DNA of 64,000 bases from Siphonodentalium dalli (GCA_032622095.1 CP136067.1:48343549-48407548); one strand, 5' to 3'; positions 25,537-41,026 are shown, counted from the stretch's first letter. Numbers and translations: made by a program. Notes: generated by a model not told the origin, from the sequence alone.

Positions 25537-26380
25537 TTAAACACCACCATATCCCGTCGCCACGCCCCTTGCTGAATTGTCCAGGCTAATTTATTGTTAA
25601 ACACCACCACATCCCGTCACCACGCCCCTTGTTGAATCATCCAGGCTAATTTATTGTTAAACACCACCACATCCCGTCGCCAGGCCCCTTGTTGAATCAT
25701 CCAGGCTAATTTACTGTTAAACACCACCACATCCCGTCGCCACGCCCCTTGTTGAATCATCCAGGCTAATTTACTGTTAAACACCACCACATCCCGTCGC
25801 CACGCTCCTTGTTGAATCATCCAGGCTAATTTACTGTTAAATACCACCATATCCCGTCGCCAGGCTCCTTGTTGAATCGTCCAGGCTAATTTATTGTTAA
25901 ACACCACCACATCCCGTCGCCACGCCCCTTGTTGAATCATCCAGGCTAATTTATTGTTAAACACCACCACATCCCGTCGCCACGCTCCTTATTGAATCAT
26001 CCAGGCTAATTTACTGTTAAACACCACCACATCCCGTCGCCAGGCCCCTTGTTGAATCATCCAGGCTAATTTATTGTTAAACACCACCATATCCCGTCGC
26101 CAGGCCCCTTGTTGAATCATCCAGGCTAATTTATTGTTAAACACCACCATATCCCGTCGCCAGGCCCCTTGTTGAATCGTCCAGGCTAATTTATTGTTAA
26201 ACACCGCCACATCCCGTCGCCACGCCCCTTGTTGAATCGTCCAGGCTAATTTACTGTTAAACACCACCACATCCCGTCGCCAGGCCCCTTGTTGAATCAT
26301 CCAGGCTAATTTATTGTTAAACACCACCACATCCCGTCGCCACGCCCCTTGTTGAATCGTCCAGGCTAATTTATTGTTAA
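25537..26380. repeat. 60-bp satellite array, 14 monomers
   Basis: Standard form, types 1, 2, 12-23. Confidence 0.98.
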
Positions 26381-28027
26381 CCCTTTTACCGCTAAATATA
26401 ATTATGGACGTGTGTCTTACTGCTGAATATTTCCATATTACCTATCGTGGCATCGTAGAACATAGCTTGCCAATATATTTTCCAGTATTTCGGTAACGTA
26501 AGTCTTTAATTTAAGCTACATGTATTCGGATCTCAATCACTACAGTACGAAATAATGTGTCATCAATCATCACTGATATGAAAATAATGTGTTTGGCTAA
26601 ATTGTCAATGTTTATATCGAAAAAGTTGAATTCCTGGAGTGAATGTATATACCACGAGGTCTCAAGCAGTCTACCTCTTCGCATGCAGCATAGGACAATA
26701 ATATTGAATGTCTCAATTATATTAATAGCTTGAGGATAGGAGCGACCTATCATATGGTAAATATTCAACCAGGCTCTGGTTATATAAATTAAATTTTAAA
26801 GTTTAAACTAAATTCAACACATTATAAAAATATCAGTTTTTGAATTGATGACTGATGTACAGTGTAGTACAATAACGATTAACATTATGGTCTTGTAACT
26901 AAACATGTTAGAATATTGACAGTAGTGTGGTATTAAACCTTTTACTGCTAAATTGATTTCTGGACATGTGTCACGTGTCTTACAGCTGAATATATTTCCA
27001 TATTAAATATGCCTATCATGGTATTATAGAACATACCTTACCTAATATATCTCCCAGCATTTCGGTAACGTATATTCTCGAGTTAAATATCCCCTTTATA
27101 TGTAAAGGTAAGTAACAAAATCCACCGAATGTCAGGTATCTGTAACATACATGTATATACTCGAGCATAGTTCGTTTGAAATAAAAACTTTCCCACTCAC
27201 ATTCACATGCTATGTACCGACGAAAACCACTCAATCAAGTCAATGCCAGGTTAGTAAATTAACGTAAATTATTATGTATATTCTATAGCTAAAAACCACT
27301 AATTGAGTAAAATGTTGATAAATATATAGGGTGATCAAAAGAGAGGCCGTTGGAAATTATAGACTAATTTAAAAATAAATTATTCTCACTTCTCATCTAC
27401 GTTGTAATAAACATATCACGAAATTGGGCAACCCAGTTATTTGAATTGTTTTTGTAATATATTAGTATCACAACAAATGTCACATAACCGTTGCATACAT
27501 ATTTCGTAACTTATGCTCCATTTGTCACTAAATTCATAAATACCTGCACGTATTTGTTGTCCTATAATTGCACAAAACGCATTCTGTTGTTAAACGCATT
27601 CGCACAGTGGAAGCATGCTTTCAAAAATCGTCATTATGTACCGTAGTAAATGCGTACAGCAAACAACATTCGTGTTCACTCTGTCCTAAATACATCCTCT
27701 AAAAATCCACAAATTCATAACTAACCTTTTCTCAATGAACATACCACACCCATGGTGACAGAATTTTTTTTTACTATATGCTAAGAAATTACCCCCTACT
27801 GATAACTCGAAACTAAACAGTGTCACCATTACACGCACATTTCAAGTCAAGGTCATTCATTTCTTACCTTCACCTTTAGCATTCCACGGTGCGTTCGCTC
27901 CCCAACTCTGAATGCACTCGTTCAGGACCATGGTACATATAATTATATAGTATTACCTGAAAGCCGATATATCGGCCTGCCGCAGTCTACCGGGAAGCCG
28001 ATATATCGGCTTGCCGCGCTCAAAGGG
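26381..28027. mobile_element. TTAA-type element, full copy 10
   Basis: Complete copy with intact termini and TTAA flanks. Confidence 0.78.
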
Positions 28028-28871
28028 TTAAACACCACCATATCCCGTCGCCACGCCCCTTGCTGAATTGTCCAGGCTAATTTATTGTTAAACACCACCA
28101 CATCCCGTCACCACGCCCCTTGTTGAATCATCCAGGCTAATTTATTGTTAAACACCACCACATCCCGTCGCCAGGCCCCTTGTTGAATCATCCAGGCTAA
28201 TTTACTGTTAAACACCACCACATCCCGTCGCCACGCCCCTTGTTGAATCATCCAGGCTAATTTACTGTTAAACACCACCACATCCCGTCGCCACGCTCCT
28301 TGTTGAATCATCCAGGCTAATTTACTGTTAAATACCACCATATCCCGTCGCCAGGCTCCTTGTTGAATCGTCCAGGCTAATTTATTGTTAAACACCACCA
28401 CATCCCGTCGCCACGCCCCTTGTTGAATCATCCAGGCTAATTTATTGTTAAACACCACCACATCCCGTCGCCACGCTCCTTATTGAATCATCCAGGCTAA
28501 TTTACTGTTAAACACCACCACATCCCGTCGCCAGGCCCCTTGTTGAATCATCCAGGCTAATTTATTGTTAAACACCACCATATCCCGTCGCCAGGCCCCT
28601 TGTTGAATCATCCAGGCTAATTTATTGTTAAACACCACCATATCCCGTCGCCAGGCCCCTTGTTGAATCGTCCAGGCTAATTTATTGTTAAACACCGCCA
28701 CATCCCGTCGCCACGCCCCTTGTTGAATCGTCCAGGCTAATTTACTGTTAAACACCACCACATCCCGTCGCCAGGCCCCTTGTTGAATCATCCAGGCTAA
28801 TTTATTGTTAAACACCACCACATCCCGTCGCCACGCCCCTTGTTGAATCGTCCAGGCTAATTTATTGTTAA
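28028..28871. repeat. 60-bp satellite array, 14 monomers
   Basis: Standard form, types 1, 2, 12-23; the last before the contracted array. Confidence 0.98.
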
Positions 28872-30518
28872 CCCTTTTACCGCTAAATATAATTATGGAC
28901 GTGTGTCTTACTGCTGAATATTTCCATATTACCTATCGTGGCATCGTAGAACATAGCTTGCCAATATATTTTCCAGTATTTCGGTAACGTAAGTCTTTAA
29001 TTTAAGCTACATGTATTCGGATCTCAATCACTACAGTACGAAATAATGTGTCATCAATCATCACTGATATGAAAATAATGTGTTTGGCTAAATTGTCAAT
29101 GTTTATATCGAAAAAGTTGAATTCCTGGAGTGAATGTATATACCACGAGGTCTCAAGCAGTCTACCTCTTCGCATGCAGCATAGGACAATAATATTGAAT
29201 GTCTCAATTATATTAATAGCTTGAGGATAGGAGCGACCTATCATATGGTAAATATTCAACCAGGCTCTGGTTATATAAATTAAATTTTAAAGTTTAAACT
29301 AAATTCAACACATTATAAAAATATCAGTTTTTGAATTGATGACTGATGTACAGTGTAGTACAATAACGATTAACATTATGGTCTTGTAACTAAACATGTT
29401 AGAATATTGACAGTAGTGTGGTATTAAACCTTTTACTGCTAAATTGATTTCTGGACATGTGTCACGTGTCTTACAGCTGAATATATTTCCATATTAAATA
29501 TGCCTATCATGGTATTATAGAACATACCTTACCTAATATATCTCCCAGCATTTCGGTAACGTATATTCTCGAGTTAAATATCCCCTTTATATGTAAAGGT
29601 AAGTAACAAAATCCACCGAATGTCAGGTATCTGTAACATACATGTATATACTCGAGCATAGTTCGTTTGAAATAAAAACTTTCCCACTCACATTCACATG
29701 CTATGTACCGACGAAAACCACTCAATCAAGTCAATGCCAGGTTAGTAAATTAACGTAAATTATTATGTATATTCTATAGCTAAAAACCACTAATTGAGTA
29801 AAATGTTGATAAATATATAGGGTGATCAAAAGAGAGGCCGTTGGAAATTATAGACTAATTTAAAAATAAATTATTCTCACTTCTCATCTACGTTGTAATA
29901 AACATATCACGAAATTGGGCAACCCAGTTATTTGAATTGTTTTTGTAATATATTAGTATCACAACAAATGTCACATAACCGTTGCATACATATTTCGTAA
30001 CTTATGCTCCATTTGTCACTAAATTCATAAATACCTGCACGTATTTGTTGTCCTATAATTGCACAAAACGCATTCTGTTGTTAAACGCATTCGCACAGTG
30101 GAAGCATGCTTTCAAAAATCGTCATTATGTACCGTAGTAAATGCGTACAGCAAACAACATTCGTGTTCACTCTGTCCTAAATACATCCTCTAAAAATCCA
30201 CAAATTCATAACTAACCTTTTCTCAATGAACATACCACACCCATGGTGACAGAATTTTTTTTTACTATATGCTAAGAAATTACCCCCTACTGATAACTCG
30301 AAACTAAACAGTGTCACCATTACACGCACATTTCAAGTCAAGGTCATTCATTTCTTACCTTCACCTTTAGCATTCCACGGTGCGTTCGCTCCCCAACTCT
30401 GAATGCACTCGTTCAGGACCATGGTACATATAATTATATAGTATTACCTGAAAGCCGATATATCGGCCTGCCGCAGTCTACCGGGAAGCCGATATATCGG
30501 CTTGCCGCGCTCAAAGGG
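28872..30518. mobile_element. TTAA-type element, full copy 11
   Basis: Complete copy. On its right it borders the 9-monomer array, and its right terminus (ending 30518) is unchanged although the adjoining monomer is of a different type. Confidence 0.78.
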
Positions 30519-31062
30519 TTAAACACCACCATATCCCGTCGCCACGCTCCTTGTTGAATCGTCCAGGCTAATTTATTGTTAAACACCACCACATCCCGTC
30601 GCCACGCTCCTTGTTGAATCATCCAGGCTAATTTATTGTTAAACACCACCACATCCCGTCGCCACGCTCCTTATTGAATCATCCAGGCTAATTTACTGTT
30701 AAACACCACCACATCCCGTCGCCAGGCCCCTTGTTGAATCATCCAGGCTAATTTATTGTTAAACACCACCATATCCCGTCGCCAGGCCCCTTGTTGAATC
30801 ATCCAGGCTAATTTATTGTTAAACACCACCATATCCCGTCGCCAGGCCCCTTGTTGAATCGTCCAGGCTAATTTATTGTTAAACACCGCCACATCCCGTC
30901 GCCACGCCCCTTGTTGAATCGTCCAGGCTAATTTACTGTTAAACACCACCACATCCCGTCGCCAGGCCCCTTGTTGAATCATCCAGGCTAATTTATTGTT
31001 AAACACCACCACATCCCGTCGCCACGCCCCTTGTTGAATCGTCCAGGCTAATTTATTGTTAA
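30519..31062. repeat. 60-bp satellite array, 9 monomers (contracted, rearranged)
   Basis: The last seven monomers are types 17-23. The first (30519-30578) has 14T, 27C, 30T, 43G, 58T, which equals type 8 of the long form, or a chimera of type 1 (left part) with type 15 (right part). The second (30579-30638) has 14C, 27C, 30T, 43A, 58T, a combination absent elsewhere in the window; a chimera of type 9, 10, 14 or 17 with type 16 would give it. The stop-generating bases of types 1-2 are gone, so the minus-strand frame runs into the element's right end, which shows that this frame is incidental. Confidence 0.97.
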
Positions 31063-32709
31063 CCCTTTTACCGCTAAATATAATTATGGACGTGTGTCTT
31101 ACTGCTGAATATTTCCATATTACCTATCGTGGCATCGTAGAACATAGCTTGCCAATATATTTTCCAGTATTTCGGTAACGTAAGTCTTTAATTTAAGCTA
31201 CATGTATTCGGATCTCAATCACTACAGTACGAAATAATGTGTCATCAATCATCACTGATATGAAAATAATGTGTTTGGCTAAATTGTCAATGTTTATATC
31301 GAAAAAGTTGAATTCCTGGAGTGAATGTATATACCACGAGGTCTCAAGCAGTCTACCTCTTCGCATGCAGCATAGGACAATAATATTGAATGTCTCAATT
31401 ATATTAATAGCTTGAGGATAGGAGCGACCTATCATATGGTAAATATTCAACCAGGCTCTGGTTATATAAATTAAATTTTAAAGTTTAAACTAAATTCAAC
31501 ACATTATAAAAATATCAGTTTTTGAATTGATGACTGATGTACAGTGTAGTACAATAACGATTAACATTATGGTCTTGTAACTAAACATGTTAGAATATTG
31601 ACAGTAGTGTGGTATTAAACCTTTTACTGCTAAATTGATTTCTGGACATGTGTCACGTGTCTTACAGCTGAATATATTTCCATATTAAATATGCCTATCA
31701 TGGTATTATAGAACATACCTTACCTAATATATCTCCCAGCATTTCGGTAACGTATATTCTCGAGTTAAATATCCCCTTTATATGTAAAGGTAAGTAACAA
31801 AATCCACCGAATGTCAGGTATCTGTAACATACATGTATATACTCGAGCATAGTTCGTTTGAAATAAAAACTTTCCCACTCACATTCACATGCTATGTACC
31901 GACGAAAACCACTCAATCAAGTCAATGCCAGGTTAGTAAATTAACGTAAATTATTATGTATATTCTATAGCTAAAAACCACTAATTGAGTAAAATGTTGA
32001 TAAATATATAGGGTGATCAAAAGAGAGGCCGTTGGAAATTATAGACTAATTTAAAAATAAATTATTCTCACTTCTCATCTACGTTGTAATAAACATATCA
32101 CGAAATTGGGCAACCCAGTTATTTGAATTGTTTTTGTAATATATTAGTATCACAACAAATGTCACATAACCGTTGCATACATATTTCGTAACTTATGCTC
32201 CATTTGTCACTAAATTCATAAATACCTGCACGTATTTGTTGTCCTATAATTGCACAAAACGCATTCTGTTGTTAAACGCATTCGCACAGTGGAAGCATGC
32301 TTTCAAAAATCGTCATTATGTACCGTAGTAAATGCGTACAGCAAACAACATTCGTGTTCACTCTGTCCTAAATACATCCTCTAAAAATCCACAAATTCAT
32401 AACTAACCTTTTCTCAATGAACATACCACACCCATGGTGACAGAATTTTTTTTTACTATATGCTAAGAAATTACCCCCTACTGATAACTCGAAACTAAAC
32501 AGTGTCACCATTACACGCACATTTCAAGTCAAGGTCATTCATTTCTTACCTTCACCTTTAGCATTCCACGGTGCGTTCGCTCCCCAACTCTGAATGCACT
32601 CGTTCAGGACCATGGTACATATAATTATATAGTATTACCTGAAAGCCGATATATCGGCCTGCCGCAGTCTACCGGGAAGCCGATATATCGGCTTGCCGCG
32701 CTCAAAGGG
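31063..32709. mobile_element. TTAA-type element, full copy 12
   Basis: Complete copy immediately right of the contracted array; termini and TTAA flanks intact. Confidence 0.78.
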
Positions 32710-33553
32710 TTAAACACCACCATATCCCGTCGCCACGCCCCTTGCTGAATTGTCCAGGCTAATTTATTGTTAAACACCACCACATCCCGTCACCACGCCC
32801 CTTGTTGAATCATCCAGGCTAATTTATTGTTAAACACCACCACATCCCGTCGCCAGGCCCCTTGTTGAATCATCCAGGCTAATTTACTGTTAAACACCAC
32901 CACATCCCGTCGCCACGCCCCTTGTTGAATCATCCAGGCTAATTTACTGTTAAACACCACCACATCCCGTCGCCACGCTCCTTGTTGAATCATCCAGGCT
33001 AATTTACTGTTAAATACCACCATATCCCGTCGCCAGGCTCCTTGTTGAATCGTCCAGGCTAATTTATTGTTAAACACCACCACATCCCGTCGCCACGCCC
33101 CTTGTTGAATCATCCAGGCTAATTTATTGTTAAACACCACCACATCCCGTCGCCACGCTCCTTATTGAATCATCCAGGCTAATTTACTGTTAAACACCAC
33201 CACATCCCGTCGCCAGGCCCCTTGTTGAATCATCCAGGCTAATTTATTGTTAAACACCACCATATCCCGTCGCCAGGCCCCTTGTTGAATCATCCAGGCT
33301 AATTTATTGTTAAACACCACCATATCCCGTCGCCAGGCCCCTTGTTGAATCGTCCAGGCTAATTTATTGTTAAACACCGCCACATCCCGTCGCCACGCCC
33401 CTTGTTGAATCGTCCAGGCTAATTTACTGTTAAACACCACCACATCCCGTCGCCAGGCCCCTTGTTGAATCATCCAGGCTAATTTATTGTTAAACACCAC
33501 CACATCCCGTCGCCACGCCCCTTGTTGAATCGTCCAGGCTAATTTATTGTTAA
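32710..33553. repeat. 60-bp satellite array, 14 monomers
   Basis: Standard form resumes, types 1, 2, 12-23. Confidence 0.98.
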
Positions 33554-35200
33554 CCCTTTTACCGCTAAATATAATTATGGACGTGTGTCTTACTGCTGAA
33601 TATTTCCATATTACCTATCGTGGCATCGTAGAACATAGCTTGCCAATATATTTTCCAGTATTTCGGTAACGTAAGTCTTTAATTTAAGCTACATGTATTC
33701 GGATCTCAATCACTACAGTACGAAATAATGTGTCATCAATCATCACTGATATGAAAATAATGTGTTTGGCTAAATTGTCAATGTTTATATCGAAAAAGTT
33801 GAATTCCTGGAGTGAATGTATATACCACGAGGTCTCAAGCAGTCTACCTCTTCGCATGCAGCATAGGACAATAATATTGAATGTCTCAATTATATTAATA
33901 GCTTGAGGATAGGAGCGACCTATCATATGGTAAATATTCAACCAGGCTCTGGTTATATAAATTAAATTTTAAAGTTTAAACTAAATTCAACACATTATAA
34001 AAATATCAGTTTTTGAATTGATGACTGATGTACAGTGTAGTACAATAACGATTAACATTATGGTCTTGTAACTAAACATGTTAGAATATTGACAGTAGTG
34101 TGGTATTAAACCTTTTACTGCTAAATTGATTTCTGGACATGTGTCACGTGTCTTACAGCTGAATATATTTCCATATTAAATATGCCTATCATGGTATTAT
34201 AGAACATACCTTACCTAATATATCTCCCAGCATTTCGGTAACGTATATTCTCGAGTTAAATATCCCCTTTATATGTAAAGGTAAGTAACAAAATCCACCG
34301 AATGTCAGGTATCTGTAACATACATGTATATACTCGAGCATAGTTCGTTTGAAATAAAAACTTTCCCACTCACATTCACATGCTATGTACCGACGAAAAC
34401 CACTCAATCAAGTCAATGCCAGGTTAGTAAATTAACGTAAATTATTATGTATATTCTATAGCTAAAAACCACTAATTGAGTAAAATGTTGATAAATATAT
34501 AGGGTGATCAAAAGAGAGGCCGTTGGAAATTATAGACTAATTTAAAAATAAATTATTCTCACTTCTCATCTACGTTGTAATAAACATATCACGAAATTGG
34601 GCAACCCAGTTATTTGAATTGTTTTTGTAATATATTAGTATCACAACAAATGTCACATAACCGTTGCATACATATTTCGTAACTTATGCTCCATTTGTCA
34701 CTAAATTCATAAATACCTGCACGTATTTGTTGTCCTATAATTGCACAAAACGCATTCTGTTGTTAAACGCATTCGCACAGTGGAAGCATGCTTTCAAAAA
34801 TCGTCATTATGTACCGTAGTAAATGCGTACAGCAAACAACATTCGTGTTCACTCTGTCCTAAATACATCCTCTAAAAATCCACAAATTCATAACTAACCT
34901 TTTCTCAATGAACATACCACACCCATGGTGACAGAATTTTTTTTTACTATATGCTAAGAAATTACCCCCTACTGATAACTCGAAACTAAACAGTGTCACC
35001 ATTACACGCACATTTCAAGTCAAGGTCATTCATTTCTTACCTTCACCTTTAGCATTCCACGGTGCGTTCGCTCCCCAACTCTGAATGCACTCGTTCAGGA
35101 CCATGGTACATATAATTATATAGTATTACCTGAAAGCCGATATATCGGCCTGCCGCAGTCTACCGGGAAGCCGATATATCGGCTTGCCGCGCTCAAAGGG
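33554..35200. mobile_element. TTAA-type element, full copy 13
   Basis: Complete copy with intact termini and TTAA flanks. Confidence 0.78.
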
Positions 35201-36044
35201 TTAAACACCACCATATCCCGTCGCCACGCCCCTTGCTGAATTGTCCAGGCTAATTTATTGTTAAACACCACCACATCCCGTCACCACGCCCCTTGTTGAA
35301 TCATCCAGGCTAATTTATTGTTAAACACCACCACATCCCGTCGCCAGGCCCCTTGTTGAATCATCCAGGCTAATTTACTGTTAAACACCACCACATCCCG
35401 TCGCCACGCCCCTTGTTGAATCATCCAGGCTAATTTACTGTTAAACACCACCACATCCCGTCGCCACGCTCCTTGTTGAATCATCCAGGCTAATTTACTG
35501 TTAAATACCACCATATCCCGTCGCCAGGCTCCTTGTTGAATCGTCCAGGCTAATTTATTGTTAAACACCACCACATCCCGTCGCCACGCCCCTTGTTGAA
35601 TCATCCAGGCTAATTTATTGTTAAACACCACCACATCCCGTCGCCACGCTCCTTATTGAATCATCCAGGCTAATTTACTGTTAAACACCACCACATCCCG
35701 TCGCCAGGCCCCTTGTTGAATCATCCAGGCTAATTTATTGTTAAACACCACCATATCCCGTCGCCAGGCCCCTTGTTGAATCATCCAGGCTAATTTATTG
35801 TTAAACACCACCATATCCCGTCGCCAGGCCCCTTGTTGAATCGTCCAGGCTAATTTATTGTTAAACACCGCCACATCCCGTCGCCACGCCCCTTGTTGAA
35901 TCGTCCAGGCTAATTTACTGTTAAACACCACCACATCCCGTCGCCAGGCCCCTTGTTGAATCATCCAGGCTAATTTATTGTTAAACACCACCACATCCCG
36001 TCGCCACGCCCCTTGTTGAATCGTCCAGGCTAATTTATTGTTAA
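35201..36044. repeat. 60-bp satellite array, 14 monomers
   Basis: Standard form, types 1, 2, 12-23. Confidence 0.98.
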
Positions 36045-37691
36045 CCCTTTTACCGCTAAATATAATTATGGACGTGTGTCTTACTGCTGAATATTTCCAT
36101 ATTACCTATCGTGGCATCGTAGAACATAGCTTGCCAATATATTTTCCAGTATTTCGGTAACGTAAGTCTTTAATTTAAGCTACATGTATTCGGATCTCAA
36201 TCACTACAGTACGAAATAATGTGTCATCAATCATCACTGATATGAAAATAATGTGTTTGGCTAAATTGTCAATGTTTATATCGAAAAAGTTGAATTCCTG
36301 GAGTGAATGTATATACCACGAGGTCTCAAGCAGTCTACCTCTTCGCATGCAGCATAGGACAATAATATTGAATGTCTCAATTATATTAATAGCTTGAGGA
36401 TAGGAGCGACCTATCATATGGTAAATATTCAACCAGGCTCTGGTTATATAAATTAAATTTTAAAGTTTAAACTAAATTCAACACATTATAAAAATATCAG
36501 TTTTTGAATTGATGACTGATGTACAGTGTAGTACAATAACGATTAACATTATGGTCTTGTAACTAAACATGTTAGAATATTGACAGTAGTGTGGTATTAA
36601 ACCTTTTACTGCTAAATTGATTTCTGGACATGTGTCACGTGTCTTACAGCTGAATATATTTCCATATTAAATATGCCTATCATGGTATTATAGAACATAC
36701 CTTACCTAATATATCTCCCAGCATTTCGGTAACGTATATTCTCGAGTTAAATATCCCCTTTATATGTAAAGGTAAGTAACAAAATCCACCGAATGTCAGG
36801 TATCTGTAACATACATGTATATACTCGAGCATAGTTCGTTTGAAATAAAAACTTTCCCACTCACATTCACATGCTATGTACCGACGAAAACCACTCAATC
36901 AAGTCAATGCCAGGTTAGTAAATTAACGTAAATTATTATGTATATTCTATAGCTAAAAACCACTAATTGAGTAAAATGTTGATAAATATATAGGGTGATC
37001 AAAAGAGAGGCCGTTGGAAATTATAGACTAATTTAAAAATAAATTATTCTCACTTCTCATCTACGTTGTAATAAACATATCACGAAATTGGGCAACCCAG
37101 TTATTTGAATTGTTTTTGTAATATATTAGTATCACAACAAATGTCACATAACCGTTGCATACATATTTCGTAACTTATGCTCCATTTGTCACTAAATTCA
37201 TAAATACCTGCACGTATTTGTTGTCCTATAATTGCACAAAACGCATTCTGTTGTTAAACGCATTCGCACAGTGGAAGCATGCTTTCAAAAATCGTCATTA
37301 TGTACCGTAGTAAATGCGTACAGCAAACAACATTCGTGTTCACTCTGTCCTAAATACATCCTCTAAAAATCCACAAATTCATAACTAACCTTTTCTCAAT
37401 GAACATACCACACCCATGGTGACAGAATTTTTTTTTACTATATGCTAAGAAATTACCCCCTACTGATAACTCGAAACTAAACAGTGTCACCATTACACGC
37501 ACATTTCAAGTCAAGGTCATTCATTTCTTACCTTCACCTTTAGCATTCCACGGTGCGTTCGCTCCCCAACTCTGAATGCACTCGTTCAGGACCATGGTAC
37601 ATATAATTATATAGTATTACCTGAAAGCCGATATATCGGCCTGCCGCAGTCTACCGGGAAGCCGATATATCGGCTTGCCGCGCTCAAAGGG
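36045..37691. mobile_element. TTAA-type element, full copy 14
   Basis: Complete copy with intact termini and TTAA flanks. Confidence 0.78.
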
Positions 37692-38535
37692 TTAAACACC
37701 ACCATATCCCGTCGCCACGCCCCTTGCTGAATTGTCCAGGCTAATTTATTGTTAAACACCACCACATCCCGTCACCACGCCCCTTGTTGAATCATCCAGG
37801 CTAATTTATTGTTAAACACCACCACATCCCGTCGCCAGGCCCCTTGTTGAATCATCCAGGCTAATTTACTGTTAAACACCACCACATCCCGTCGCCACGC
37901 CCCTTGTTGAATCATCCAGGCTAATTTACTGTTAAACACCACCACATCCCGTCGCCACGCTCCTTGTTGAATCATCCAGGCTAATTTACTGTTAAATACC
38001 ACCATATCCCGTCGCCAGGCTCCTTGTTGAATCGTCCAGGCTAATTTATTGTTAAACACCACCACATCCCGTCGCCACGCCCCTTGTTGAATCATCCAGG
38101 CTAATTTATTGTTAAACACCACCACATCCCGTCGCCACGCTCCTTATTGAATCATCCAGGCTAATTTACTGTTAAACACCACCACATCCCGTCGCCAGGC
38201 CCCTTGTTGAATCATCCAGGCTAATTTATTGTTAAACACCACCATATCCCGTCGCCAGGCCCCTTGTTGAATCATCCAGGCTAATTTATTGTTAAACACC
38301 ACCATATCCCGTCGCCAGGCCCCTTGTTGAATCGTCCAGGCTAATTTATTGTTAAACACCGCCACATCCCGTCGCCACGCCCCTTGTTGAATCGTCCAGG
38401 CTAATTTACTGTTAAACACCACCACATCCCGTCGCCAGGCCCCTTGTTGAATCATCCAGGCTAATTTATTGTTAAACACCACCACATCCCGTCGCCACGC
38501 CCCTTGTTGAATCGTCCAGGCTAATTTATTGTTAA
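37692..38535. repeat. 60-bp satellite array, 14 monomers
   Basis: Standard form, types 1, 2, 12-23. Confidence 0.98.
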
Positions 38536-40182
38536 CCCTTTTACCGCTAAATATAATTATGGACGTGTGTCTTACTGCTGAATATTTCCATATTACCTAT
38601 CGTGGCATCGTAGAACATAGCTTGCCAATATATTTTCCAGTATTTCGGTAACGTAAGTCTTTAATTTAAGCTACATGTATTCGGATCTCAATCACTACAG
38701 TACGAAATAATGTGTCATCAATCATCACTGATATGAAAATAATGTGTTTGGCTAAATTGTCAATGTTTATATCGAAAAAGTTGAATTCCTGGAGTGAATG
38801 TATATACCACGAGGTCTCAAGCAGTCTACCTCTTCGCATGCAGCATAGGACAATAATATTGAATGTCTCAATTATATTAATAGCTTGAGGATAGGAGCGA
38901 CCTATCATATGGTAAATATTCAACCAGGCTCTGGTTATATAAATTAAATTTTAAAGTTTAAACTAAATTCAACACATTATAAAAATATCAGTTTTTGAAT
39001 TGATGACTGATGTACAGTGTAGTACAATAACGATTAACATTATGGTCTTGTAACTAAACATGTTAGAATATTGACAGTAGTGTGGTATTAAACCTTTTAC
39101 TGCTAAATTGATTTCTGGACATGTGTCACGTGTCTTACAGCTGAATATATTTCCATATTAAATATGCCTATCATGGTATTATAGAACATACCTTACCTAA
39201 TATATCTCCCAGCATTTCGGTAACGTATATTCTCGAGTTAAATATCCCCTTTATATGTAAAGGTAAGTAACAAAATCCACCGAATGTCAGGTATCTGTAA
39301 CATACATGTATATACTCGAGCATAGTTCGTTTGAAATAAAAACTTTCCCACTCACATTCACATGCTATGTACCGACGAAAACCACTCAATCAAGTCAATG
39401 CCAGGTTAGTAAATTAACGTAAATTATTATGTATATTCTATAGCTAAAAACCACTAATTGAGTAAAATGTTGATAAATATATAGGGTGATCAAAAGAGAG
39501 GCCGTTGGAAATTATAGACTAATTTAAAAATAAATTATTCTCACTTCTCATCTACGTTGTAATAAACATATCACGAAATTGGGCAACCCAGTTATTTGAA
39601 TTGTTTTTGTAATATATTAGTATCACAACAAATGTCACATAACCGTTGCATACATATTTCGTAACTTATGCTCCATTTGTCACTAAATTCATAAATACCT
39701 GCACGTATTTGTTGTCCTATAATTGCACAAAACGCATTCTGTTGTTAAACGCATTCGCACAGTGGAAGCATGCTTTCAAAAATCGTCATTATGTACCGTA
39801 GTAAATGCGTACAGCAAACAACATTCGTGTTCACTCTGTCCTAAATACATCCTCTAAAAATCCACAAATTCATAACTAACCTTTTCTCAATGAACATACC
39901 ACACCCATGGTGACAGAATTTTTTTTTACTATATGCTAAGAAATTACCCCCTACTGATAACTCGAAACTAAACAGTGTCACCATTACACGCACATTTCAA
40001 GTCAAGGTCATTCATTTCTTACCTTCACCTTTAGCATTCCACGGTGCGTTCGCTCCCCAACTCTGAATGCACTCGTTCAGGACCATGGTACATATAATTA
40101 TATAGTATTACCTGAAAGCCGATATATCGGCCTGCCGCAGTCTACCGGGAAGCCGATATATCGGCTTGCCGCGCTCAAAGGG
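38536..40182. mobile_element. TTAA-type element, full copy 15
   Basis: Complete copy with intact termini and TTAA flanks. Confidence 0.78.
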
Positions 40183-41026
40183 TTAAACACCACCATATCC
40201 CGTCGCCACGCCCCTTGCTGAATTGTCCAGGCTAATTTATTGTTAAACACCACCACATCCCGTCACCACGCCCCTTGTTGAATCATCCAGGCTAATTTAT
40301 TGTTAAACACCACCACATCCCGTCGCCAGGCCCCTTGTTGAATCATCCAGGCTAATTTACTGTTAAACACCACCACATCCCGTCGCCACGCCCCTTGTTG
40401 AATCATCCAGGCTAATTTACTGTTAAACACCACCACATCCCGTCGCCACGCTCCTTGTTGAATCATCCAGGCTAATTTACTGTTAAATACCACCATATCC
40501 CGTCGCCAGGCTCCTTGTTGAATCGTCCAGGCTAATTTATTGTTAAACACCACCACATCCCGTCGCCACGCCCCTTGTTGAATCATCCAGGCTAATTTAT
40601 TGTTAAACACCACCACATCCCGTCGCCACGCTCCTTATTGAATCATCCAGGCTAATTTACTGTTAAACACCACCACATCCCGTCGCCAGGCCCCTTGTTG
40701 AATCATCCAGGCTAATTTATTGTTAAACACCACCATATCCCGTCGCCAGGCCCCTTGTTGAATCATCCAGGCTAATTTATTGTTAAACACCACCATATCC
40801 CGTCGCCAGGCCCCTTGTTGAATCGTCCAGGCTAATTTATTGTTAAACACCGCCACATCCCGTCGCCACGCCCCTTGTTGAATCGTCCAGGCTAATTTAC
40901 TGTTAAACACCACCACATCCCGTCGCCAGGCCCCTTGTTGAATCATCCAGGCTAATTTATTGTTAAACACCACCACATCCCGTCGCCACGCCCCTTGTTG
41001 AATCGTCCAGGCTAATTTATTGTTAA
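40183..41026. repeat. 60-bp satellite array, 14 monomers
   Basis: Standard form, types 1, 2, 12-23. Confidence 0.98.
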
